Shown piece after piece: positions 1 through 12,800 of a DNA stretch of 64,000 nucleotides. The stretch lies in contig CM034547.1 of NCBI GenBank assembly GCA_020055645.1, positions 34,230,909 through 34,294,908 on the forward strand, read 5' to 3'. Position 1 is the first letter of the stretch. The number at the start of each line of letters is the position of its first letter. The translations under genes were made by a program, and so were the position numbers. This DNA comes from Tomocerus qinae (taxonomy: Eukaryota > Arthropoda > Collembola > Entomobryomorpha > Tomoceridae). The notes beneath the pieces were generated by a model that was not told the DNA's origin, made no database searches, and saw nothing but the letters and a program-made list of their open reading frames with translations.

Positions 1-839
1 TATATTCCTACATGTCTATTAAATGACTATAAGCTGCAGTAGCTTTCAACAGTAGTGGTCATACGCTTGTCGAGATCTACCTTATTGTAAGTAATTAATT
101 AGTAGCAATCGTTTTGTTGTAAATGAAAATCGTCTCTATGCAGATGACAGATCATTGATGGTTTAATTGTTCATAACACTAAAATGTAGTTTAAGCTGTG
201 TGTCCCTTTGTCAAATCTAATATTCTTTGTGAACAACTATAACAAGGAGCTACATTACGGATTATGTACGGATTGTTGTGTTTCTAATAGTAGACCTAGA
301 GCCTTTAGTCTTTAAAAGTGTGTTGTAAACTATAAGCCCACTATGTTGTAAAATAGGCTACAGACAAAAACATTCTGCTGTGTATTATTATATCATTCAA
401 ATGTAAGGTACTACTAATAAATCATTAAACCATAAAAAACTGCACTATAAGTAACTATTCTCTGTAAGCATTTATTTACATAAACAATTTTAACACAACT
501 GAAATTACTTCGAATGTGATCACTCATTCCAAATCCACACTGCTAGAAAGCAGCTAGATAGTAACCTATATTATGTAGGTGTAATTCATGTTAAATTATT
601 AGAAATGATAATCCCAAATCCTAAGAAGACATTTTTAGAGACCTGAGTGACTTTGGTAACACCGTATCGCTGTCAAAGACGTAACTAACGTAACGTTTCT
701 TTGTGGAAGAATAGGGTCAGATGCGTGGGTTGCTGATGACGACGTTGTATCATAAGCGAATCCGAATGACCAGTCGGCAGTCGCGTGATGCGAAATAGAA
801 TACTTCTAATCAAGGAATATAGAATATAATATTATAGAA
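1..839. other. AT-rich stretch, no gene recognised
   Basis: No open frame with family resemblance, no splice-consistent exon series and no clear repeat was seen on either strand. It may be intergenic or intronic. Confidence 0.5.
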
Positions 840-1045
840 AAGGAATGGCAGATTATTCGATTTATTGGGGGTTCGGAACAAGTGAAAATGTGTGGAAAAT
901 TTACATGACTACAGCCGATCCCTAATTCCCCCCGCTTGGGGATCTCAATTTAAATACACACTCGCCAATGACGTCAATTGGCGAGCTTTCCCACCCACTT
1001 TTCATTTTTTCATTTTTCCATGGGGATCTGCCACGGGTTGCTTCT
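840..1045 (+). repeat. Dispersed repeat with CRE/CCAAT palindrome, copy 1
   Basis: About 200 bp that match, in reverse orientation, the segment at 62815-63010. Shared landmarks in order are TTCGATTTATTGGGGGTTC, a stretch around ACATGACTACAGCC, the CCCTAATTCCCCCC block, then CGCCAATGACGTCA with an inverted partner ATTGGCG, then CCCACCCACTTTTCATT. This copy has one extra A in the palindrome centre, so the dyad is imperfect. The repeat family is not recognised; no coding capacity. Confidence 0.7.
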
Positions 1046-2440
1046 AATGGAGCTGTCATTGTCATTGGTGGATCTTATTTGATAACTCCGTATGTAACGT
1101 TCCCTTTATCTCTTCTCCTACACACATGCATTCATCTGTCTTCCTTTTCACACCAGAAATCAAATCATAAAGCTACAATGCCAGTGGGTTGAGGGTTTTG
1201 TCTATTGTTATATACTGCAGTAATAAATGAACAATATACTATACAGATAGATGCTGGCAATAGGTTTGAGACATTTTGGCTAACATTATATTGTTACCAC
1301 GTAATTGATATAAATATGGGCAAAAGTCAATTTTCTGTTCACATACAGAACCGATTTTTAACTCCTTTGAGAAACTTCTATAGGTTTTACGTAAGCAGTG
1401 AACCTTTTCTGCTGTCTATCATCATGGAAAACATTGGTTTTATTGTTTGAAGGCTATTGTTAATTGCGCAAGTAAGTAGGAGGTTAAAGAAAACATTTTT
1501 AGTAAAGATTCATTGATTGCTTGGACTTTGATAATTTGATGTATACATTACTCTTGGAAGGATATCAGTCACATCACAACAATAAAGATGATTCTTTATC
1601 TTTATGTGGTACTTGACATGAAGAAGAGTAGGTGTTACATAAAATCCATTACCACGCAACTTTTGTATTTCCTGACCTGTCCTGGAAATTTCCTTACCTA
1701 ACCATTCATTTGGAGTTGAATTCGTTGTCAATTAAGACTTTCTTTATAAACTGGGATGACTGAAAGGTGCAAATGGTCCTATTGTTATCTTTGATACGGG
1801 GAGAATATGCCCACATTCTTATATTTGTCTCTAAGCAAAAATTCTTTGAAACCATCATTGAATGGCCAAATCGCAGTTATATAAACTCTGACTTTCATCT
1901 TCCTTGGTTTGTCCACAATCATAATCAGGACAGAAAAGACGTTCCAGAAAGCTTCTAAGGATTTGTTTCTTCCCAAATGGAAACAAGTCTTATGTGAAAT
2001 TCTTCTTTCAGTACCTTGATAATACTTCAGTGATCAAACAGAGGTAAGTAACCAGACCGTCAATTATTACTTTTGAATCGAAATTGTTAATCATAGCTAT
2101 GTTTAATTTGTTTTTTGATCTTTAAATTATCTTCAGGAGTTTTCATTCCTATTTACTACTTACATAAAGGAGTCCAATTTTCTCTATTATCTAAGTTCCC
2201 ATCGTATTTAGTTACATTCAGCATGCAAAATAGATTGAGATAAGATTGTGTAAGGTACTCTTGATCAGAGATTACTTTTCTCTGAAAGGAACAAATATCG
2301 TAGGCGCCTTCATAGAAATGGAACTTCAAAAGGGAAAGTTAATTTTTGAAATATGCTAGTGATTTATTGTACCGTATTTTACAATTACTGTCATAGCTGC
2401 GTACATTTTTATTTGTGATCAGTCCAGATCTGATACACAA
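1046..2440. other. No confident gene; weak unidentified ORFs
   Basis: Upstream flank of the Trunk-like gene. Two short minus-strand open frames (1510-1731, 1785-1976) lie side by side in different frames. Their translations resemble no family I know; they could be a decayed element or chance. Nothing else supports a gene. Confidence 0.4.
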
Positions 2441-2448
2441 TTGAAGTG

Positions 2449-2494
2449 TATAAAAGCTCTTCCTTACACGACGATAGCCATTTCCAATCTCAGT
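2449..2494 (+). promoter_or_regulatory. Putative TATA/Inr core promoter of the Trunk-like gene
   Basis: A TATAAAA box lies at 2449-2455. About 31 bp downstream, at 2478-2484, is a pyrimidine-rich CCATTTC that fits the loose initiator consensus YYANWYY. A second initiator-like TCAGT is at 2490-2494. Transcription starting near 2480 would give a leader of about 120 nt before the ATG at 2603. This is inferred from motifs only. Confidence 0.4.
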
Positions 2495-2602
2495 ATCAAT
2501 CCAGTCTGATGGATTGGTGAAGAACAGTAGTAATTTTAAAATTTTAAATAACTGCCTTCCATAGTTAAACTAAATTAATTTTATTACATCAAGATTGCCT
2601 TA

Positions 2603-3613
2603 ATGGAGGCCATGGGAAAACGTCGTTCTGGAAAGCGTGAACCCCTGCTGGTGAAAATCTTGAAACCGAAATTTGTAAGTCTATCATGATAAAAAGTAAA
2701 GTACTAGTATTGGAAAACTTTTACAGGGAGGAGAATCATATTTAATTAAGAAATAATGTCAGCTAATATTAACCTTTTAAAAATCATTTAGATTTTGGTG
2801 GTTCTTCTTGCGGTATGCTGGAGTACTGGTTCAGTAACTAATGCCAATTCCAATAGTCTCAAAAATTTTCGATTTCGAACTGCTCAATATTCTCCATTTG
2901 AGAACAATGTAGCAAATATGGATTCAGATGTTATGGGAGCTCAGGCAGGTTCTGACGAAACTGCTCTGGTAGGACCCTTTGTTGGAAATGCAGTACGAGA
3001 AATGGAAGAACCTCGGAAAAAGAAACAGGATTGCGGAATGCCTGCAATTTGTAAGACTAATTCTAATTAGCCATTTTATTGCATATCTTTAAAGAAAATT
3101 CTCCTCAGTCCCTTTTGTTCAATTTAAAATAAATTTGTGCATGTTCGTAATGTCAGTAAAATATTAATTCCTGTAGCTTCAAGAGGATTCGTTGGTCCTG
3201 CATTGAAAAGGTCTTACTTTGCTTACACGCCAGAAGAAATGGAAGAGAAGGTGAGAGAGGAGGAAGGGCGTCAGAAGAGAGAAGTGAAAAGGAGTGAAAT
3301 CGCCGAAGGTCCTCTGCCTTGGACGTGTGAGACGAAGTACGAATGGAAGGATATGGGAGCAGATCATTACCCGAGATTTGTTCGAACTGCAGAATGCAAG
3401 GCTCGTGTTTGCTTCAACGGATTTTTTCGGTGTCGTCCTCGTCGCTACAAAACTAAAGTCTTGAAAAAGCTATCTGGGGCAGATTCAGCCTCTTGCGAAG
3501 AAGATGACGTTTCCCTACCAGAAACTCTTCGCTCCAGCTGGAAATTCATTACGGTTACCATTAATTTGTGTTGTGATTGTACAGGAAGAATCCCAGGGGC
3601 CACTGAAATATAG
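2603..3613 (+). CDS. trk: Trunk/PTTH-family cystine-knot ligand (Trunk-like), 3 exons
   Basis: Predicted secreted ligand of the receptor tyrosine kinase Torso, which acts in embryonic terminal patterning (Trunk) or prothoracic-gland control (PTTH). Exons: 2603-2674, 2792-3050, 3177-3613, with GT-AG introns of 117 and 126 bp in consistent phase, giving 255 aa. Residues 1-45 are a basic start followed by a hydrophobic run (ILVVLLAVCW), a signal peptide split by intron 1. A furin-type RQKR lies at 142-145, and the knot domain follows from about W159. It holds eight cysteines (161, 184, 189, 196, 217, 242, 243, 245), the core YPRFVRTAEC, then RCRPRRYKTKVLKK, then LRSSWKF and a closing CCDC. The W-x-C opening and CCDC ending favour Trunk over PTTH, but PTTH cannot be excluded. 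The ATG at 2603 fits the signal peptide; M4 is an alternative start. A further 5' exon is possible. Confidence 0.82.
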
Positions 3614-3668
3614 TATTGGTAACAATTCTTTTTCCTCTTTTCTGAAATAATTCCGATAACATGCATAA

Positions 3669-3674
3669 AATAAA
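3669..3674 (+). terminator. Polyadenylation signal AATAAA of the Trunk-like gene
   Basis: AATAAA lies 56 bp past the TAG stop in the expected orientation. Assigned by position only. Confidence 0.45.
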
Positions 3675-3679
3675 ATCTC

Positions 3680-5949
3680 GTCTTCATGATGGTATTACTG
3701 ACGCACATTGTATGCATTTAAAATTCCTAATTAACAATAGCATCTTTTATGTAGCTAACTTTTAAGACCACATTACATGGCCTGCCTTGAGACTTTCAAT
3801 TCTCTTAGACTAACTTCATAAGAAACTTTCACCTGACTTTCACAAGTAAATTCAGAAAAATTTTACCATCTCCAACATGATTTTTGTGCTGTGAAAATTG
3901 ATAACAGTTTCCTAAGTCGTTGAGCTAAGACAAGAATCAGGGGAGGTAAGTATTGTCTCAGGTATTGAATGAACAACTACGGTAGATCTAATACGATACT
4001 CACATCCAAGAATGGTTAATATTGATACCATTCTAAAGATTATGTAGATCCAAAGATACAACGTACAAGGTATGTATTGGGTATCTGAGAAGTACAATAT
4101 AAAAGTTTTATAGTCTTGAACTATAATGACAAAAAGCTTAATGACTTGCTTGCTAGCCTTACAAATTGATTACATTGTAACTTGAACGGATTTTTCCACT
4201 TTCAGGCATGAGAAGACAAGTAAATGAACTAAGTATGCTTATTCAAATATAATTGGTCCATTTTGACATTATGAAATTTTAATTGTTGTCATTTTCTATA
4301 CTTTCTTTTACAAACGCAAGAAAGCATTTTTTGTTGCTGCTTGCAGTCATTTTCAATTACATTTGCTACAGCATAGAAATAGCCTGACACATCTTTCTAT
4401 ATCCATTTGGTACAACGTTTCCAGTCCTTTTTGAAAAGTGATATTTAAATGATAACAAAAGAATATTTCCGTACATGGTGAAATGCTAAAACAATAGATA
4501 AATGAAAAGATTAGAGCCGCCCTTTATCTTTGATAGTAAAATCTAATAATAAGTATTCGCCTACATATTCCTTTGATGATTGCTTTACTGTTGATGGATT
4601 TATCATTATAAGCTCCCACTTTGTGAAGTTTCCCAAAACCAGGTTAATACTTTTCAGAAAATAACAACCTGATAACTTAAGAGTTAAGCTTCTATTAGAC
4701 TTTCAAATGTGAAACTGTTTCACTACTTTTGGATAGGAGAGTGTAGGCGATGTGTTAGGAGTTGTATGCTGCTTCTGTAACGAAAGTTTTAATGAAAGGA
4801 GTCCTTAATTTAAATTCAGACAATGATTTATTGAGTTTCATGGGAAGGACAAAATAGATGTTTATTGTGCTCCCAACATTTTAAAGCAGTAAATATGTAA
4901 ATTACCTCACAAATTATTTATTCGCAAACATTTAGGCGCCATACTGTCTGTACTCCACTAAAAAAGGTGAGTTTGTCTGCATCCACTTGTCCGTAATGTG
5001 GAAATCAGGATAGAATTATGTAGGATATAGAGATAGTGTAAAACAATATTACATAATAAATAAGTATGATATAAACTACTAAAACTACATGATGGTATAA
5101 CTGGTGACATTGCTTAATGTAGACCATACTAACATCTTACTTAATAATTACAGCAAATAGTCGTAACGGCATTTCCTAATTCACTGAACAGCTAAAATGT
5201 TAGTTACTATGCTATTGTACAAAGAAGAATGAAATGGTCTGAATGTTCCTTGATAAAATCTTTAAACCATCTTTTGCAGGTCACAACAATGACAATGACA
5301 GCTACTACAAATGCCCCTGTAGTGACTGACGTAAAGTCTATGTTATATACGGTTTGATTTGATGTTAAGAAATCACACATAGTAAGTATATAGTAATGTA
5401 TTTTAGCAGTTAAGTACGTATTAAGTGTATTATTATTCAAATACATAAGTTACAAATTATATGGTTCATGTAATCATGAATACACCCAAGAAGCAAGCAC
5501 ATACAATTACATCATAATGTCAAATACCTATAATATCAAAATATCTACAAATCAAAACGTGAGCTAACTGCGTTGTAAGGATCTGCCGAAGTAAATAAAT
5601 ACACATATAAACTCATATATGAATGAACACATAAATCAAAAATTTGTTATTTGAAAACCCACAAAAATAAACATGTAGTTATGTACTGTTGATGTAATTC
5701 ATTACGAATAAAATAGCGCACACACATTCATTGCATTATCTACTCTTTACAGATACTGAGATTCTTATTTAATTCACTGTACATTTGTAATACATATACG
5801 AAACAAAGCTATAATAAGTACATATAAGTAGCAGCACATCAACATAAGTAATAAAATGCAAATCAATATCAATTAAATAAAACTACAGTATAAACATAAG
5901 TCTCGTAATAATGGGATCAAAATATATATATCTAGTTACAACTAAAATG
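3680..5949. other. Intergenic spacer between the two ligand genes
   Basis: AT-rich, no exon or repeat recognised. It should contain the 3' ends of both convergent transcripts. A minus-strand ORF at 5207-5446 has a hydrophobic stretch but no family resemblance, and I leave it as chance. Confidence 0.5.
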
Positions 5950-6866
5950 TTACCCTATAGGATTTCGTTTCTTGTTTTTCCGTCGTCCGGATGTTATATT
6001 AACAATTTCACATGCACAGCCGCTGCGAATATGTATGTAGTCCAGTGACCAAGGCTGGTCATCTACTGTTCCCCCCGGCGGACGAACCAAAGCATAAGTG
6101 TATGAATGTTGCTGCACACATCGGGACATGGCGGAATAGCGACTATCGAGAAATTTGCACGGTTTATTTGCAACTCCTTTTGCACAAGAAATCTCGTAAA
6201 TACGCTGCCGCACTTTTTCATCTTGGTACAGATCTACTAAATGCCCTGAAAAATAAATTCATGCAAATGAATATCAACCTAAGGCCAAACACACAGACTG
6301 AATTCAGATGGAATTTGTCTCACCACTCCGATTTCTTCCTGCCATTGGTTCGGTCTGTTCTATTGACACGGGACAGCATGACTCCTCTGATTTGACAATG
6401 TAGTAATTTTCTTCTGCGTCCATGTCCTTCCTCCGAGCTCTATAAAACACATCCTCGCCATTCTCATATTTCCTTGTGTCGTAGTCACCTCTATTATTCT
6501 GTTCTTTGTTTCTATTTTGCCTACGTCTGTTATTTCGTTTTCTCCATTTCCTTTAAATAAAGAAATATTAATAACTTTCTAAATCCCAATTTTATAATTT
6601 CAACTAAAATAGTTAATTGATCTTTTTCATTTCGATCATGCCCCTTTGTTAGAGCTTATAATCATATTCACAGAAACGTTGCAATGTCTTAAATTGTATA
6701 CATACTATCGACTACAATGTAATCCGGATAAACCTTAGTAATAATACCTGTTCATATTATTGTTTATGTGTTCACGGTTATTTATGCTTCCTCCCCAAGA
6801 ATTTCCATAGTGCACTAATGGGCCATCGTAGGCATGTGCTGCAATAACCATCTCCAATATTATCAT
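5950..6866 (-). CDS. Spatzle-family cystine-knot cytokine precursor, 3 exons visible
   Basis: Predicted secreted Toll-ligand-type protein; in insects such proteins act in immunity, dorsoventral patterning or neurotrophin-like signalling after clip-protease cleavage. Exons in coding order: 6748-6866, 6324-6550, 5950-6245, with introns of 197 and 78 bp. Splice phases agree throughout and the stop is TAA at 5950-5952. The visible product is 213 aa. The first exon opens with MIILEMVIAAHA and a possible signal cleavage before Y13. Because its ATG directly follows a 3' splice site, an upstream exon probably supplies the true start. A basic region (KWRKRNNRRRQNR) and a furin-like RARR at 77-80 precede the knot. 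Seven cysteines (98, 99, 136, 145, 158, 192, 194) follow the Spatzle spacing: CCP, SC, PC, RCVQQHSYTYAL, SGCAC. It ends in a basic tail (GRRKNKKR). Which paralogue (spz1-6) is not decided. Confidence 0.78.
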
Positions 6867-9800
6867 CTGAAAAATAATAAATAAAATCTCAAGATAACAT
6901 ATAGTCAAAAGTATACTCAGTACAACTTCATCAAAATATGTCAGTCAGTGAACATGGTACAAAAAGGATTAGTAGCCTTTTCGCTTGTAAATGCAATGCA
7001 TATTTTTTGATTGAATTGAAAGCATTGTATATGAACTTTTAGCATGTTGCTGTTCTAATGTTATTTGCATTCAAGAACGCAAAACAGGACATGCAATGTA
7101 TTCCACAATCATCTGCATTACTATTGATTTTACCATATCTTTAACCATACAGGTAAAAACAGTCCTAAGTAATACTAGGGGAAGCAATATTTAAAATGGA
7201 AGTTCGGAAAAATGCTTTCTGTAATTTGTAATTAAATTAAATCATTGTACCACCCTACCTACTACTGCTATTAGGTAGATATAATGATCCTAAAATATTT
7301 TTAATGGAATGTGAAATGAAATCACATTAGATAAGTACGCTAATTTGTAGTTAGAACTACTTACTTTGAATTAACACTGAAAACAATAATACCCTGCTTT
7401 GTCGATCCCGAAAGCTAAATGCATAATATATGGATGTATGGTAAATGCAGTTTACACGTTATTGAATATATAGTTGGACAGATTCATTAAAAATAGTATA
7501 AGTAGATATGACGGAAAAGAGACGGTATTACGTCTCGTAGAATAGAATGAGTCAGGTTTCCAGAAAAGTTTGTTTATTTTGCTGTCTTCCTGATCGCAGG
7601 AGTCCTATGACTGTAAGCATATCTGGACCAAAATATTTTCTGCATTGTACATGGTGGATGTTTGCAAATACAGAAGCTACAACAATTTTACTAAACATTA
7701 AAGAAACATATATATATATGTTAAAAAGTTATAACATGACTGTTGGAAGATATGCATGGAACTATTACGTACTATCCGTATCTATATACTTATTACCATT
7801 ACAAATGAACTCTTTTTAAAATATAAAAATGTATAGAAAGATCTACCCAAAACAAATGAAAATTATGTGAGAAGTTAGCCAAATCTAGTCGTTGAATAAT
7901 AGACGATATACGGTGACTGATTAGAAGTAAATAAATGAATCTATAATGCTGTCTGAATGAAGACTTGGATTAGTATGCCACAGTATTATACTTCTTACGT
8001 CAGTAGAATAAAATTAGTGGCTATTCGCTCTATTTTCATCAATATCATTGCATCTGTACACGAAGAGGCAAATCCAATTGGCTTGGCTTCACAAGGAGTA
8101 AATAAGCAATAATAATAAAACAAGGCAGGGTGTAACAACAATAACATTTAATCTAACGATTACCAGCTGAATGTACAACCGTGCAGATTTGTACCAGTGT
8201 GCACCAGAATGCACAATACAAAAATACAAAGACCAGAATTGTGATATACTATACATCTATGTGGAAGACTGAACACACTCATCTGACAGAACTACTCTGA
8301 ACTGCATGCCCCTGCAGATTAGTAATTTCTTTTTCCCTTAACAAAATTAACTCTGTGACAGAGATACATACCTATGTAAACTCCACGATGTCCCTCCAAT
8401 CATTTATGTGTACTCAATTCATATATAGAGCTGGTATAGCACAGCTAATTTAATTATCCGTATTTTGATGTTCCTTGACATTTAGATAAATCGGGTTCTC
8501 AGAACATTTATTCAAATGTCTTTGGTGTTTACATTGCTATGTATTTTATCTATTTAACATGCTGCTGCTGTTGCTACCAACTTTTCCATGATTCTCCCTA
8601 AGTGCAAATTCCTAATTGTGGAAAGAATAATATTGAGAGCAATGCAATGCTGGTACTCGGTAATGTACTCAACTGGCAGTATGCTGATGCATAAACTAGT
8701 AATAAGTGTATTATAGTAACGCAGGTTAAGTTCAGATTTATGTAATCAATTTTTTGAGCCTTCTCTGTATCAGTAAAGAAAAAAATTCGAATTTGCCCAT
8801 GAAATTACTTCTCTAAAAGCGTTTTCTACAGTTATCTCTATAGATTTTGTTAATTTTCAGAGTAGTAGTTTTGTTAACAACATTTTGCTTTGTAACTGTC
8901 CAATTTTTATGGTAGAATATAATAACACGTGTACATAAAGATACCAGTTCATTTGCATGATTTGCAGATACCAAATAAGTTAAGTGAAAATTTTCATAAA
9001 CTTAAAAGAGGACGAGGTTAAAGTATAAATAACTTGCTAAAGAAGGTACAAAGTTTGAAGCGAAAACTGTTCTGAGCGAATGTCAAGTTCAATTATTAGA
9101 AAAAGAGAATGTGACATGAAGGCAATAAATTATTCCATATTTTTTAGATAGGAGTAAGGAAAATATTTGTGTGTTATTGGAAGGGATTTGTCGTATCAGT
9201 TTTTGTACTCAGAACTTGTGTAGAAACTGTGACGTACTTACATAAAATCATCCTTTCCCTTAGAGATATAAAGAAGTACTATACTGTTACAGATTTGTAA
9301 ATGGAATGCAACACTTATTTCTGAAAATGAAAAATAGTTTATGCATGAGGTAGAGGGAGAATGTAAAATCGTAAGTAGGAGTGTATAAGTGTAAGGATAA
9401 CATGTCAATGTGCTTAAATGCACTCTCAAATAAAAACTGCATCTAAAGATTTACAAGTACAAACAACACATAAAATATGATGTAGGTAGGTACATTAAAA
9501 AATGTAGCGAATAGTCTCTTCATATGGTATATAGTAAATAAGGAAGGCTGTATGACATTCCTATTTGGCTGTACAATGCAAGCAGTGTCTTATGGATTTT
9601 GCCTGTAGAGAAAGACTCTCTGTTCTGTTTGCAGTAGACTTGACTTATTGCATAACTACACGGACTAGTCAGAGATTAGGTATGTAATGTGTGGATAGCA
9701 AATCTGTTCAATGTTCACAATTTCCTGAATTCCATGCATATATGCTGCATGCGTGTACTTAAATTAATATTACCTAACTACATCACTTCGTGCATATGCG

Positions 9801-12800
9801 CCACCACGTCTTCACAAATCAATCCGTTGTCCAACACACTCCAGCTGCCTATTATTAATGCACAACCAATGCACTATATCAACCGTATTCAGTGTTACTA
9901 AGATAGAGCTTTTGTGCATGTGGCAAGAGACTGCATGGCGAAACTATGTCTATGTTGTGAAGATTGCTCATATGGTTAAGCAAATGACTTCAGCCCGATT
10001 CTTTATAATTAGCACATCAGTGCGGATTAAATTTTTATGATCATAATATCAACATAATATAATCAAACTATGATATTAGTTACACTAGAGTAAACAAGAA
10101 TGCCTTGTCTTAAATATACCTTCAGTCCTTCATGTAACTAGATTTGCTAAGCAATTCTAATGACTGTGCTAATTCAATCAAAACAGTAGACAAACAAATA
10201 CAAACAATGCATACAAAAAAGTTTTGTTTTAGGCATAGATCTTATATAGATTACATCTTATAGATGCATTCATAAATTCCTGATTATCAAGCTCAGTGTC
10301 AACAAGTGTCTCATGAATGCGATAGAGGTACCTCACCGTATGCAATATGCAACAGGACAATCAAATGCCAATGCTGAAATTATTATTTACATATACCTCG
10401 TGTATGTTTTAAAAAGACTTGGGTAAGACATAGTTTGATATCAGAATTATCATGCAATTAAATTCCTGTAAATTGTAAAACGTGCCACCTTATTTGCATT
10501 TTATGATTTTGTTAAATCTGTAACGCCTACTCGCGTTATACTACTGTTGGGTAGGTATGTTAAGCACAGGATTGTTTACGTACACAAGGAATAAATAAAT
10601 ATACTTGCAGTGCATTATAAATAAATGAACCAATACAAATAGATGAGATGAACTGAAAGATGTGGATGTCCAATCTGTAAGGAATAGGACAGTCTTCTGA
10701 GAACACTGGATATTCCTGTCATGTCACCAACAAGTAAATATTGACCTAAGCAATTGAAGCTAAGAAATCTATCACTACAGGTACACTTGGTCGTTTTACT
10801 CCTTGGTAGTTAAAGAGTTAAATCAGTTGAAGTTGTGTGTATTAAGCCTCAACCTGCACACTCATTGTAATTTCTTTGCTTTAGAAAGTATCCTGGGACC
10901 CTATAGTACCTACTTAATCATAAGTCATTTTTAAAACGAGTTTATTCTCACTCTGAGGTATCAATGTAGTGTCTAAGCTACCCATGTCATTTTGCATAGC
11001 TGTATGTGAACTGATCGTGAGCAATAATACACGTTACGTCCATAAATATTTTGGTATTGTGCTTGATGCTTGCATTGCATTAAAAACTTTCATTTAGTAA
11101 GGTAAGGTATACAAAAACACTGAACAAGCTGACTTTGGGAACCCTTATAGGCACAAATACTTAACTATTTCCACTATGTATGAATATAACGTTATAATAT
11201 TTACTGCTATAGTAATTTATGAATATTTATTACCATTGCATATGCATTTACTACATCAGGCAAATAAAAAGTACACCAAATGTCTAAAGGAAACTGTTGT
11301 TAACCATATGCCTATAACTTGATGTACTTATATAACTTCCAGTCAGGTTAGAAAGTTATTATTTAAATGAAGTAAGGTAAGTATGTAAAGATTTAATAAA
11401 AGAGTGACAAGAATTTTATTCAGTCTCATCTTGTCCTGAATTGTGCGTGCGTTCCCCACTTAAGTCAATCTCTTGAGATTACATTATTAGTAGCAGTACT
11501 TATACGCATCTTCACAGTCACAGTAAACGTGAGTTTAGTCGTGAATAGAAATCATCTCTAAATACTGGCTGGACAGGATAGGGAATAAGTAGAATGAAGG
11601 GTGACATTAAGATGAGGATGTGATGTGATGATGACAACGCATTCCCTGGGATTCATGAGAAATAACTTTGTACAACAATTCTTTGTCGCATTTCTTCAAG
11701 AAGGTAGAAAAGTGAGTTTGGAATGTCAAGTACTTTCTTCCACCGCAGCCAACAGATTACCGCTACTTTATACAGCAATAAATAGTTACTTGTCTATATT
11801 TATTTATTAATAATATATTCAGGATGCACTTTCATTCGATAGAGAAAAATTCCACTATTTAGAATAGACAGTGGAATCCCTAATATCCTCAATGAAAAAA
11901 ATACACAAGCAGATACAAATATAAATAATCAGGTGAAGCAGATAGAGATTGACAATTCAAAATTCCAATTCTATTAATTTTAAGTGAAAAATCATTTTAA
12001 TCTCACATAAAGTTTCATAACAATCTGAATGGAAAATATGTTCAACATTGTTGAAATGAAGACTATATTCTTCGGAAAGGAAAGGGCGAGTAGTTAAAAA
12101 TTGCATTTTTATGAAATAAATAAATTACATGAATTGCAGATTACTTGCTACAAACTCATAGTTTTTGCAATTAGAATTTTGTATTGTCAACCTAAGGAAT
12201 AAATACTCGTCAACATGGTCAACAAAATTTTTAGGCAGCCCTGCATATATTAGACAAGTAAGTACATGGATTTCGTTAGTGTGGCGTTGTATTTTGTATA
12301 GCTACAGTTTGTGAGATGTAATGTCTCAAGTTAAAAAAGTTGACCATACCGACAAGAATATAGCTGACACAGTCCACTGCAGAACTCTAGTACTTCCCAT
12401 TGTGTTTGTTTTCATGAGTCTTTGTTGAAAAGAATCTTTTTGAATCTCTTTGAAAAGATCGTTATGGTACGCACTATGAAATAAATATACTTATTTGCAC
12501 AACAGCACTACTGTATTAATACACATGGAGTTTGTTTCTTGTTTAATTTTCTAACACTTTTTTTATGGCATTTAAGAAAATTTAATTCTCGTTTGGTTGT
12601 TAAAATTGCATTAGTCGATAATTTGTTGCACAAAGTCACTTTTCTAATAAATGATGTAATTTAATGTTGCTAAAAGCCAAATTGAGTAGTAACAAAGTAA
12701 TTTGCCGGCCCCATAAAGATCTGTCAACTTTCTGGCAAGTGAAGAGGGATAGGAAACGACACGAGTGTCACTGAATCTTGTAGCTAAATGAGATTGTCAA

